Assembly (NCBI GenBank): GCA_023055355.1 | Contig: JALJCS010000034.1 | Span: 4,168,001-4,232,000 of the forward strand | DNA: 64,000 nt | Source of the DNA: Agelaius tricolor | Taxonomy: Eukaryota; Chordata; Aves; Passeriformes; Icteridae | Direction of reading: 5' to 3' | Shown: one piece after another, positions 38,636 through 50,698 of the stretch | Position numbering within the stretch: position 1 is the first letter of the stretch | Layout of the letters: the number at the start of each line of letters is the position of its first letter | Position numbers and translations under genes: made by a program | The notes under the pieces: generated by a model | Told to the model about the DNA's origin: nothing | The model's input: only the letters and a program-made list of their open reading frames with translations | Databases searched by the model: none

Positions 38636-38935
38636 TGTTGAGTCAGGGACAGAAAGAAAAAGACTCCAGTCTTCAGGTGGATCAGAAGGCTCAAGAAGAA
38701 TCTTTACTAGCAAGAAGCAGCGAGCTTTTATAGTCTCACTTGCTAAGTGGGACTGGATTGGTCTCAAAGTAGAAACATCTCACATTATTGGTGGCTATGA
38801 CTAGCAAGCCGCAAAGAACCATAATGATAAACAATGGTTACAGAAAGAGAGAATAATTTTTGATTTTTTTCGTCTAAGATTCCCAGGCACAGCCTGGGAG
38901 AAATGGTCTCTGTTCTCTCTTTGACTGAACTGACA
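38636..38935 (-). mobile_element. Solo LTR-like element, a third type with CCAAT and TATA boxes
   Basis: The 300-bp interval has TG...CA ends and, read on the minus strand, the order expected of a retroviral LTR. A GACCAATCC CCAAT box (at 38757-38761) is followed by a TATAAAAG box (38725-38732). After that come TAAAGATTCTTCTTGAGCC, a GCCTTCTGATC motif, and a U5-like end closing with CTGACTCAACA. The TATA-to-end distance of about 90 bp suits a short R-U5. I see no matching target-site duplication (AACAC on one side, ATGTC on the other), so the edges or the insertion may be altered. No internal retroviral sequence is adjacent. Identification rests on layout and on memory of passerine LTRs. Confidence 0.68.
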
Positions 38936-41900
38936 ATGTCGACACAGTGGCTGATTTTAAACTGAAAATTAGGAGGATCAGTAGAGCAATGATGTCCTGG
39001 GACAGTCAGGACAAAAGGAAGTGAAGACAAGTAAGCCACTTACAAGATGGAATAAACACATTTACAAAGAACACTGTAGGATATGGGGGTATGACAGCAA
39101 GGTACGGGCCTTGGTCATGCAGGAGATCTTTTAAATCCCATGACCTTGAATATAGACATAAAAGAAGCAAGAAATGTTTTCCCTCCTCTTAAGACACAAA
39201 TTTAAAAACTACCTAGACAGGTACTACTATAATGCAAACTCCAGGCATGGGAGAACAGCATTTCTGTAGCAGGCTGCAAAGCAAGGAGTCATTTGGCAAA
39301 TAAAGGCAAAATGATCTCAGTTCTAATGTTTCACTTTCAACATTTCAATCAGTGCAGAAAAACCTCACAGAAATACCAATTAGCTGCATCAGAACAACAC
39401 GAATTTATTCCCGTTGATATCTATGTGACAGTCTTAATTAACATTTCATGAGTTCCTCTGCCTCTTCTGCTCGGCTGTGTTTTAGCAATAAATAGCTTGA
39501 AGTGTCAGTCAGGAAACTATGAAGCCACACTGTCATAATGAGGGACAAGAACAGCTCCCCTTGATTGGAATTGCAGATGCCAGCCCTGAGAGCAGCCAGA
39601 GCCATTGCTCCCACAGAGAATGTCTGGGAGTAGAAAGGCAAATTCCCAATGTTACAGAACAAGAAAATGTCATTGGTAAGATTCAAATGCATGGAATTTC
39701 TACCAGCTATGCACAGAAGACAGTGGGCATACTTACTAGCCTTGCTGGACAAAAAGCAACTCTTGATGTTATATTTCCTAATTTAATTCTCTTTGCTTGA
39801 AGAAATATATTACCATATTCCATATGTAACAGATCTTCCAACAGAAAGTTGAAGTGAGGCAAGGCCAACTGTACTTGAAGAGTACTGAAAGCTACTTTCC
39901 AAGTGCAGACAAAACCTGTATGTATTTACACTGCTCAGAGTGACAGCCCCTGTTTAGGTCCAATCCCTTCCTCAGGCACAAGCTGAGCCACAGCATATCC
40001 ATGGCAACTACTTAGGCACATTTATGGGATCACACAGAGAAAGCAACACCATGCTCCTGTCACAAGGCTAGTTTAATTCTTATCTCCTCTTTCAACAAGT
40101 TACTGGAATATCAGAACTCCTATAGAATTCAAGGCTTTTTTGAGCTTGGACAAAATCAGTTGCTGGATATTGAGTTCAGACTCTGCACACCACAACACTT
40201 CAATCTCATAGAAGTGCTTTTGGTTTACTATTAAAAAAACTCAAACCAAAGCTATACAAAATCAATGCAAGAAGTAGCAGAAATCTATCCTGTGTCTATG
40301 TTTTACCATAACAAATGGTCTGGCTGGAAATCAATTCCTTGAAATGTGCTGCATCTGAACTACTGCTTCTGCATCTCCTGCATAACTTGAAATTGAGATT
40401 GTCTTATCTTCTCGCAAATGTTCAAATATGTCAGGAGAACAAGACTTGATGGCATTGAAATTTGTAGTTCATCTCACTTTACATCTTCGTGCTGTCATTT
40501 TGCCTTGCTCTTGACTCTCTCTCTAAGGAGCAACGCTGGCTTTTTGTGATACTGAAAGCCTTGTTTGCATTCACTGCTTACATAATGCTTCCATCCTTCA
40601 ACATTAAGTTTTAGAAAGCAAGAACAAGGTGACCAGACCTTGCTAATTCAACAGATGCATCGCTTCATCCTGAGAGATCAGATGAAATGACATAAAGCAT
40701 GTTTCAGCATCTACTCCTCAGTTCTTTGGAAAGGTGAATCTTTTATTCCTTACCAACTCAGAAATGAAAAGACAAAGCCTGTTATTTTCACAGTTGCCAT
40801 GAGCTAATAAATACAAGGCTGTCAGTAAACAGTAGCTGGAGATGCTCACAGCTACTACAGGTTACTAAATTAATAACAGCAACCTAGAATAATTTCTAAC
40901 CAGAATTATATATAAGCTTTCTTACTTCAAGCCAGACAAAAAACCTTTTGAATGCTCACAGCAGAGTAGACATAGTTTGTTAAGTCCCTAGGAATAGATT
41001 TTAGCCCAAACAATTACAAACAACATACAAATAATTGCACTTGTTAAGCTCTCCGAAGCCTCCAAATTCATTTCTGTCTTTTCATGTATTCCTGCCACTT
41101 GATCCCAAAGCTCAGAAGGAACATTAAGCTGGCATTACTCTGTGCATTGAAAACCTTCATGCACCCATGCCAGAGGATTGAGCCAGAAGAGCCCATTTCC
41201 TCCTCTGCAGCCGTCACAGGACCCACTTGGGCAGATGCTATGGACAATGTCATTACTGAGATCACAAGCCCGTGCCTTACATTGGAAGGAGGCTTGTGGC
41301 TCCTCTTTGCATGGGGCTGCACTGGGCCACCTCAGGGAAGCAAGGCATTGCACTGAACTGGGCAGGAGGAACAGCCCAGGAGTCCTGCTATTGTTTCCCC
41401 CTGCACCCTCAAAGCCCTGTGAATGCAAGCCCACAGAAAATAATGAGCAGCTCCTCTTTACTGTGACATGAGGGACCCTACGCCCCCAATTTACCCTGCT
41501 GCACTGAGCAACGAGGTTTTCCTGCTATTTTACTGTTTCTGCTGGAAATTATTTTTAAGGACAGGCATCACTTTTATTTGAAATGCCAGGAGACAGATAA
41601 CAATACAGAATAAAATCTTGGGACTATATAGCCTCTGTTGCACAGCCTCTGGCAGCACTCCCACACTCATCTCTACATTTACCTATGGCCCTGCAGCCCA
41701 CTTGTACTGGGCTTGCTTTGCTTTCCAGAATCCAGCAAGCCTTTAAGCACACAGCTAGGATCCTGTTAGCTCCCAAATCCTGTAGCTCCTCTAGCACCAA
41801 ACTGTACCCCTGTGCCTTGTCTGCTGCCTGACTTCTGTCTGGTCAGGCACCAGACACTGATCCTTCTTCCCTACCAGCAGCAGCCTCCTCATCACACTGC

Positions 41901-44900
41901 AACATTTGCACATCTCCTACCTCCACCCCTCAAACACTAACTCAAATTTCTGGCAGTGCCAGGACTGGGGCTGCTGAACCCCCAGGTGAGCAAAACATGA
42001 GCTCTGTGCCAGCCAAGCGCACATCTTCTGAAAAGTGGCACCTGTCACATCAGTGAATTGCTCAGTGCCCTCAAAGCTCAGAGTTAATCATGCAAAATGT
42101 AAACTGAGACTAAACCAGCTGCCCATGGAGCATACCAAGGCAATAAAGACATTAAAATCAGATTCCTGAACATGCTAGTGACAGAATTATGCCAGAGAGG
42201 ATGAAGTGAGACCTGAGGGCTGACAAAATGAAAATAGCAAATGAAAAACTGCCATCCCAATTCCTGAGTGGGACCAGTATCATTGCCAAGCAGCTGGTTC
42301 TGAGGTGCAGTTATGAAGAGCAGGCAGAGGAACACGAACTAACAGGTCACACACTCAGGGACTCATCTTACAGATCACTAGAAAAATTAGCACTGAGAAC
42401 GGTCATATTGACCTCAGCCATTATACATCCAGTTAAATTCTAACAAATACCTTCTAATGAATTATTTCATAATAATTAATAGTTAATTAATTGATAATTA
42501 ATATTGGAGCTCTGGCTATAAAAGGCATTCCAGCCCACCCCTGTTAAATTGTGCTTTTTAAAATTAAATACTTGCATGGTTCTGAAGACAAAGGTTTAAC
42601 ACGCTATAAAGAAAAAACATCACATACATGAAAGCATTTAGGTGGTAAATGCAAGCTGGATTTTTATATTCCTTGCACATCACCTATTTATGCCATAATT
42701 ATGGAGCCCACTACAGACAGATTAGGCATCATCCTACTGCCACTTTTTGAAAATATCAACGATTGCACAATTAAAAATGATGGAGAAGTCATAGGTCAGA
42801 ATCTGCAGCCCTTATGTTTGGCTATGGCTTTTCCAAATACAGTCTTCTACTTGGAATATGATATTCTACTCAGAACAGAATAATGAGAGGAAAAAAAAGC
42901 TCTATCAATAAAATAATCAAGATTTGAAACAGCAAGAAATACAGACTGGTGCATACAGTGGAAAATAGAGAAATGGAAGAGCCGGCCCTGTTCTGCCATC
43001 CCTCAGCATTATTCACCTAATAGTGGCTTCCACTGCTGCTCCTTGCCAAAACACCTGCTAACCTGTATTTGGCTGTGAGCAAATGGCAGCCTCGGGAAAG
43101 ATATTTCACCATGCCCTTCATGTAGATGTTTCCAGATTAATTTCAACTCAAATGTAATTGAGAAGACCCACATTATCTGTTTTAAAAACCTACACTACCA
43201 ATGCTAAGTTTTACAATTGATAACTACAATATTCTGAGAGTCTCAATTGAAAGGCTAAATAAGTACTTCAGCTGCTTCAAAAGATGGACCTTGTACAGAT
43301 GGGAAATTCTAATAGTGATTTTTTTTTCTGTTCTGAATGAAAATGTCAAAAACAGCAATCAAACCAACAGAAATCTCCACCTCAAAAGAAATGCCTCAAT
43401 CTTTTTTCACAAGTACAGAACTATTATTTCGATTCAGAACTGTAAGTGGATTTTATGTTACTAAAGAGAAACATTGGTGTATAGAAGTGGATACAAGGTC
43501 ATTGAAAACTATTTAAGATAACCAGGCTATTTTGACCCAATTTAGATGGAACCAGGTTGTATTAAACTACTTCTACAACTGACAGCTTCCAAAAAATATT
43601 TTGCTTGTTTTTACAACAGAAAGAGTTAGCATAGAGCCTGTTCCACTGATTTCTTTTCCCTGTATCATTATGTTTCACTGTAAATGCAGGACAAAACCTA
43701 TCAAACATGAGGCAGAAGTACAGCAATTAAATTCAGAGGAAGACTACAAGCATCAAAGTCACAGTCAGAGAATTAAAAGGTTTTGTTTCTGCATTCACCT
43801 TCAACAAAAACTTGTACCTCATGTTTATCTACCTAACCTGGCAGCACCAGCGCAGTGGGAGGAATGGCACCCATTGTCCCAGTTCTCCACTTCTCTGTAC
43901 CCTAAGTAATTATTTTCACGTGTATGACTACAAACCATAAAGGGCTGAGACAGTTTACAGCCACGCTGCACAAGTGTCAGTCAGTACATGAAGTACAGAG
44001 GGGTGACTAACTGGGCAATGAGCGAGTGAGTGAGTGGCAAAGTACACAACATGAGACTGTGGTTTTTGCTAATTTCAGCTCTGGGAGGCACAGCATTCGG
44101 GCTGCACGGTTCCCCAGCTCTCAGCAGGGCACTCAGGCTGTGCCCTCACCAACCCTGCTTCTGCCACCTGGAAAGCTTAACTCTTGCTCCTCTAAGAGAT
44201 GTGGCACATCCACGTCTCCAATGGTTCAAAAAAGTAAGAAATTGATAAACTGCAGCTCTGGAGCAGATCCTGCTGTGTATCAATCACATCACAGCAGATG
44301 GTGAGCAATTCCCACCCTGCAAGTTGAGCAACCCTAGAATGAGTAATAGAGGCTTCAAGTGAACATGTATTTGCTACTTTTTATTTAACTGAGCTCATTG
44401 CTAATGAAGGAACATTTAGGGAATGAGCTAATTTATATGTTTATTAGGGCACTGAGCAGAGCAAAATGCCTGGGATTAATCACAGCAACCCATAAGTTTA
44501 CATGAAAGAGAACAAAATCTAAACAGCAGTTTCAAAAACAGGGTAAATGTAACCCCATGCCTCTCTCCATGAATACTCATTAGCTTCCTATCTTTACTCA
44601 CAGACCGTGTCTGGAGGCTCACTTTCCTCCCCTGCCTCTTGTTCCAAAGCTCTGGAAAGGGAGCCACCTCTCACTTGCAGGGAAAGCAGATGTGTTTTTG
44701 TCTCACTGTAAAACCAGGCTGTTCTGAAATTCCTTGTATTTTCACCACAAACTGCCTCCTCTGCCACTTAAACTGCCATCCTACCTCAACAGGCAGCATA
44801 GAACACAACTTGAGAGGTCCTTGAGAGATTTTAGCTACTTGAAAGAAAACATCCACTTTGTTTTTTTCACATAAATGATGCATTATTTATATAAATATTT

Positions 44901-46309
44901 CAACCACCTGCACTCCTAAAACTCCCTCCATCCCGCTTCTTTCCAGAGCACACCATTCTCAATCAAAACATTGATGCTTACATTTTCCCTACTTTAAATT
45001 CTCTCCCTATTCTCAGCAAGCACCATCTCTTGCTTCCCCTACAAGCACTCGCAGGGAGAATTGCTAATGACCCATAATAAGATCCCGAGTCAGAAGCAGC
45101 CCTGTGACATTTTGGTTTCATACACAGCCAATGCACAACACCAGGACCCACTGGCTTTTTTGGGAGGATGAAACCATTTTCAAACTCACTGTACCAAATA
45201 AAATCCTGTGAAGCAGACAATTTTTTGGGAAATGCTCATCAGGAAGCCCCTCTCCTTCCCATGTTGTATTTGGCACATCAGTGGAGGAGGGCTAAGCCTG
45301 CAGAGATAAATAGGTGTCACAGATATTTGCATTTCATATTCAGGCTTCATGTACACAGGAGATTCCCCTGCAGTCTGAACTTAATGCAGCAGGTGTCCCA
45401 CTTCCCTTTCCCATCCCAGACTTGGCTTTAGCAGCTGTCCATAACCTTTAAGGCCTTAAGGGTCTTTTTTTTGCCAGTCTCACTCTAACACTGACCAAGG
45501 CAAACGCAGTTCATCCCACTTTCAGAAAGCTATCAGTCACCTGCCTGAAGGGGACAGGAAAAGTGCTGGGACTCAGCCAAACTCACCCTCAGCAAGAGAT
45601 TCTCACAGCAAAGCTCTGTGGCAGAGCTCCAGGTCAGCCTCCAGCCTGGAAGGAAATACATGCAGAAAGCACCTCATCACCTCATTTGCAAATAAGGCTC
45701 TCAGTGCATCCTTGGGGGGCTGGGCAAGCTCTTCACAGAAATAGCCCTGGTCAATCCACTATCAGAATATTACAGCAATACTAAAGAAGAGCTTTCTATG
45801 GCTTCCACAGGAACATTTTAGTTATTTTGGGCTTGTTCCTTTTAATTCATTTTAGGCAATTACTAAAAGACTGCAGCCCACTTCAGATTAGGTCCATGTG
45901 CCAAATCACATGGATTGTGATTTGTAACAGCAAGTGCTGCTTCAGCAGCCCCAAGCCAGTGAGAGCCAGCAGTCTGTGACCACCTGCTTCCCTCCCCTGC
46001 TCTTCCTCTCAGTATTTACAGCCAGAGGTGGCAAAGAGGAGTTGCTCTGTGAAATGCACATTAATTCAATGATGTGAATGACAATCAAAGCCAAGGGAGC
46101 CACTCTACGTGAGCCTGATAAGCCTGGTGCAGGCTCCACAGCACAGGGTTTCACCCTCTGCACTGCCTGCAGCAGAATGAGATGCCCAAGGCACAATTAT
46201 GATCCAGTCAGATCTACCCCTTCCTTCTGTGGCTCGTACAAACCACAAACCAAGTTTAACTATTGCAAACTAATGAGCTGTTTCCCCTATGCAACAAAAC
46301 CTCCTAACC
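38936..46309. other. Intergenic sequence, no gene recognised
   Basis: AT-rich to moderate-GC DNA with no convincing exon. Frames reach about 104 codons without known domains. The stretch 41100-41450 is GC-richer, with overlapping frames on both strands, but has no recognisable homology. The AT-rich regulatory-looking cluster at 42450-42524 is listed separately. A short GAGT tandem run occurs at about 44020-44037. Confidence 0.65.
42450..42524 (+). promoter_or_regulatory. Homeodomain-type TAATTA cluster followed by a TATA box
   Basis: Between 42450 and 42503 the sequence is packed with TAAT/ATTA cores, including TTAATTAATT and two further AATTAAT copies. Fourteen bases later comes a perfect TATAAAAG at 42517-42524. 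Dense TAATTA cores are typical binding sites for homeodomain factors, and the adjacent TATA box would allow plus-strand initiation near 42550. No exon follows, and simple AT-richness could explain the cluster. Confidence 0.3.
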
Positions 46310-46829
46310 TGCTCTGGTGAGACCCACCTGCAGTGCTGCATCCAGCTCTGGGGTCCCCAGCACAGGAAGGGCTTTGGCCTGTTGGAGCCAGCAAACAAGA
46401 TGATTAGAGGGAAGGAACAGCTCCCCAATGAGGTAAGGGAAAGAGAATTTGGATTTTTCAGCTTGGAGACAAGAAGGTTTTGGGGTTAGCTAATTGCAAC
46501 CTTCCCTGTACCTGAAGGGAGCCTACAAGAAAGCTGGAGAGGGATGTTTTACAAGGGTCTGGAGTAAAAGGACAAGGGGGAATGGCTCTAAACTGACAGA
46601 GCATAGAGGTTTAGATTAGATATTAATCTAATATCACCCTGTGAGGGTGGTGAGGCACTGGTGCAGGTTGCCCAGAGAAGCTGTGGCTGCCCCATCCCTG
46701 GCAGTGCTCAAGGCCAGGCTGATTGAGGCTCTGAGCAACCTGGGATAGTGGAAGGTGTCCCTACCCATGGCAGAGGGTGGAACAAGATGATCTTTAAGGT
46801 CCTTTTCAGGCCATTCTTTGATTCTGTGA
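46310..46829 (+). mobile_element. CR1 LINE 3' end (5'-truncated)
   Basis: This segment reads in the sense direction as the 3' part of an avian CR1. Recognisable blocks are GAGACCCACCTGCAGTGCTG, CATCCAGCTCTGGGGTCCCC, AGCTTGGAGACAAGAAGG, CCTACAAGAAAGCTGGAGAG, CTGTGAGGGTGGTGAGGCAC, GGTTGCCCAGAGAAGCTGTG, TGCCCCATCCCTGGCAGTG and GATGATCTTTAAGGTCC. It closes with the diagnostic terminal octamers ATTCTTTG-ATTCTGTG. The 5' end is truncated inside the end of the reverse-transcriptase region or 3' UTR, so no functional protein remains. Confidence 0.94.
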
Positions 46830-49800
46830 TTTAATTATATCAAAACTGATACAAGAGAAAAAAACCCAGAAGGAACAAAGGAGAGGGATGGGCTTTAGGG
46901 GCAAGAATACCAAATATATGCCTAGAATAGCTCTTTGAAAAAGAAACACAAAATTTCCTTTTGTGTTATTTTTAAGTTTGCAAGCTAATTCACCCAGTAT
47001 TAAATTAAACATGGGACTTGAATCAAAAACACACCTTGAGATTCATCCAGCAAATAATTCAAGTCCAAGTGTTCCCCCTCAAGGATAGAATAGCCTAGGC
47101 TAAGTGAAATTATATAAACAATTTTCTGCAAAACAAAACAAGTATAACATCAGCAGCAAGATCCTGTAAGATACAAAGGGAGGTATGTTCACAGATTGCT
47201 GATCTTCCCAAGAGGGGCTAGAAAGGAGCAGACAAACTATATAACATCCTAATGACTGATCAAATCACATTACTGCAGCACAGGGGAAGCATTCCAAATT
47301 CCAGAACTGAAACAGTGGGGCTGTTTACATTCCTGCACCCGGTACAGGCTTCGTGCTTACAGTTACAGCAAAGGAAAACATGACTCCTGTGAAATACTGT
47401 TTGAGAGGAAAATATTGGAAACACAAGTAGAAGGAAAGTTCTAGAATAGATGAACTGAAAAAGGTTCCATTTTGGTGCATTCTTAATGCACCACCAGTGA
47501 CCTTCCCATAAAGACGGCCCATAAAGGAAGATATCCTGGATGCTATCATGAGGTCACTGCCCTAAGATCACCATTAAAGAGCCATAAATGTCATATCACT
47601 AAATAATCCCTCAGTATGCTGGTAAGAAAAAATTCTTGTTTGGAAGGGCTGTCACTTCACTCCAGAACAACACTCTGAGGTTCCAGCCAGCTTTTGAAAT
47701 TACACATAACTAAGCACTTGGTCAATTTAATTGGTACAACAGTCACTGATCACTACCAGCAGAGCTTACAAATGCCCATCTTCCCAACAGACCCACTCAG
47801 TGTGTTAAAAAAAGGCCTCCAGCATAAAAGCTTTCATGTACCAGTACAATGAAACAATCAGTTTTGAAATGAGATCTGGTAACAAGTGTCCAAGGCTACA
47901 AATTCTAACAGTGGTCCTTGTTAGAGCTGCATAAAGAATCCTTCCCCCACTGAGATGCACAGCAGTCCCTGCAGCATGGCCTTGGGCTGCTGGCACCTCC
48001 TGGGGCTTTTCTCAGGTGTTCTGGCAGCCTCAGAGTGGTCACTGCACGTGGCCTTTCTGCTCCAGACATCTCTAAAAATGAAGTAATGGAGCAATGAAGG
48101 AATAAGACTGAATCAATAAAGCATTCCTCATTTAGGCTACTGGAAAGCTCCTCCACTGTCCAAAGCAGGAAAAAGTCCTTGTCATGGAGCTACAACATCC
48201 CTCTCTCTTAACAAGGACTGGTTCTCTTTATTGGACCTTTATCAGCTTTTCTCCCCTACAGGTTCTACAACAGTCCCAGCAATGAGAGTTCAGTGCTTCC
48301 CAGGATTCCACTTACAAAGCCAGTGGTTCTCACCATAACAAAATTTCATCCTAAATGTGGTACCTGGCTTGATTTCATCCCTTTATTTTGGCTGTAGCCA
48401 AACCATTAAATTCTTCATCTATCTTCTGCTTAATGTTTGTAACACATCTGTTCTTTCATTACCTTCCAATTGGTGTTAAGACTCCATCCTGTTCGCCAAA
48501 AAACGTTGCCTAAATAGGATCTCAAATCCAGTCTTCCAAAAAGCCAAGATGAAGCAGTAGAATAAGGGTTTGTTCCCCACTTGGTACCAAGGTTCCTCAG
48601 ACCAGCCGGAATGGCTCCTGTTGCAGTTACACAACACAGCAGCTGCCATCTACTCACCCATCTCTCAGTTTCTCTTGGCATTACCTTATTTTCCAAGTTT
48701 CTGTCTCAGATCTATCATCTCCTCACTTGGATTATTTTCTCCTTTTTATGTGCTAATTTGCACTTTTCCTAGTTCACTGTCAAGTTTTCTGACCACATAG
48801 CAAGATCTCTGGCCCTGAGCTATTACTCATATCTAGAAGTGATCTTCTTACACATAAATTAGGTTTGCAAACTGGCAGTCCCCCTACAGCCAGAAGCATG
48901 TACACACTTCTTATCAGTAAACAGTACATTAAATAGCCAAAGTGTTGTATTTTCAGTATTAAAAGTAACTATTTCTGTATTTCAATCGGTCAGCCAAATA
49001 GATACAATGATTTTTTCCTCATTATTAAAAAATTCCTTCTTGCTAAGACAAGGTTTTTGATTTCAAAGTTGCTCATGTTTCTCTAACGCATTAAATGAGA
49101 GTCCCAACATATAAGGAAATGCTGAATATTTTACATCTCTCTGCAACTAAGCGCATATGAATGAGTACTAGAGGATTCCTTACCTGCTCCCCAAGTTGTT
49201 CCTCAAAACCAAGAGCACAATGACCCTGTGGCATGGCAGTAAAGTACTCAGTGGTCTACAAGTACCCAAACAAAATCCCCACATCTGAATACAGAAAACC
49301 TGAAGATCCTGTATTTATCCACTCTGAAAAACCAGAGATATTTCTCTGAAAAGCAGAACAGCTGAGGAAGGTAAGCTTAATTCTCCCTTTAACCCTGCTA
49401 TGACAGCTGGGAGCCTGAAGTAATTGCTAAACACCATGAAATTACTTTAGACATCACAAAAACCAAGAGAAAAAGCACCAACCTCCTGCAGCGTGGTAAC
49501 AGCAGGGAAATCAAGCTCCTTTGTACTTCTACCTTTCCTCTGTGTGTCACACAGTTTATTTGTTCTTGGGACACACGGGTTGCTATGCATGGATCCATCA
49601 GCCCTTTAATTGCATTTGATTTATTTGGTTTAAGTCACAGAACTAGGTTCCTTTTAAACATCACCCCTAAGCAGCAAAATAAGTCATGCTTTGCCCAAGT
49701 TCTGGCTAAAGCTGTGGAAGGAACTTCACTCCAAAAGGAAAGAATTAGGCAGATCAGTTTTGGCAGCATCTCCACAAGCTCCAGAGAAAGAAGTTTTCAA

Positions 49801-50406
49801 GACTAGGAATAAAAGGCTGGGAAAGAGACTGAAATCCAGGCAGCAGCACAAGTGGAGCCTGGGAAACAGGCACACTCAGATTCAGGTGTCTGAAGGGCCT
49901 CAGTGGGGTTTGTAAACTAAAAGTTCTCAGAACAAATGCAGAACCACCACTGCAGTAGGACATAGCGAAGACAGCATTACCATTCCTCCTCTACTCTGTC
50001 TTGCCTGCCCTTGAACTCTTTTAAGCAGGGAAAAAAAAAAGTCTTCGGTTCTCTGACTTTTAATTTACAAATTTCTTTTCAGTTGGCTCTCATGGAGCAG
50101 GTCTTAGTAAGTTTACCTCAAAGGCTCAGGTCTCATCCCACACACAGAAATGCAGCCCTAGAGCATCCCTGGTGTGCCAGCACTGTACCCAGCACAAGAG
50201 CCAGCCCCAAGAGTTATCCCAGTACAGCACAACACAGGCAGGGAGAAAAGTTGTTTGTTCTGCAGCAGCCTGGAACTCAAAGGCTGCACTTGTGCTTGAG
50301 CACGAGCAACCCCTTGGCTCTCCTCACCGAGCCTTTCCACCCACATGCTCAGTGCTGCACGTCATTCCCCAAAGGCTGCAGAAAACACTTCCTGCATTTT
50401 CCTGTT
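46830..50406. other. Intergenic sequence, no gene recognised
   Basis: AT-rich sequence without supported genes. Frames stay under 90 codons and show no known motifs. An A-run lies near 50030-50040. Nothing else stands out. Confidence 0.65.
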
Positions 50407-50412
50407 CTTCTT

Positions 50413-50692
50413 TGTTGTCATCTTACTGCAAAAGTCCCATAGCTTCTTGGTGATTTCTCATGGGCAGCTCCTGGCAGCACTGACTCCTTCACAGCACAGC
50501 CAACAAACTCCATCTCTCCCCTCACCCAGCTAACCCCACCCTTTTGTAGCACTCTTCCTCTTATTGGACACAGCTGTGGCCTGTTAAGGGCAGGCCTATT
50601 CCTAATCTTTGGTGATTGGTACAGCTGCAACTCCTCGGGTGTGAGACAACCTTCTGCACTGTCTTTGTTTTCTTACATTCTATCCCTCCACA
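50413..50692 (-). mobile_element. Solo LTR, family B copy 1
   Basis: This 280-bp element aligns end to end with the LTR at 58863-59141 and has the same TGTTGTCAT start and CCCTCCACA end. Flanking hexamers CTTCTT (50407-50412) and GTTCTC (50693-50698) agree at four of six positions, as expected of an older 6-bp duplication. Minus orientation is inferred. On that strand ACCAATCACC (CCAAT at 50615-50619) and a second CCAATAAGAG (50563-50567) lie upstream of GCTACAAAAGGG (about 50539-50550), a TATA-like motif. No internal retroviral sequence remains. Confidence 0.86.
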
Positions 50693-50698
50693 GTTCTC

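Noticed and set aside
50011..50442. 143-codon plus-strand frame
   Set aside because: It runs into the solo LTR at 50413, has no homology I recognise and no start-context support.
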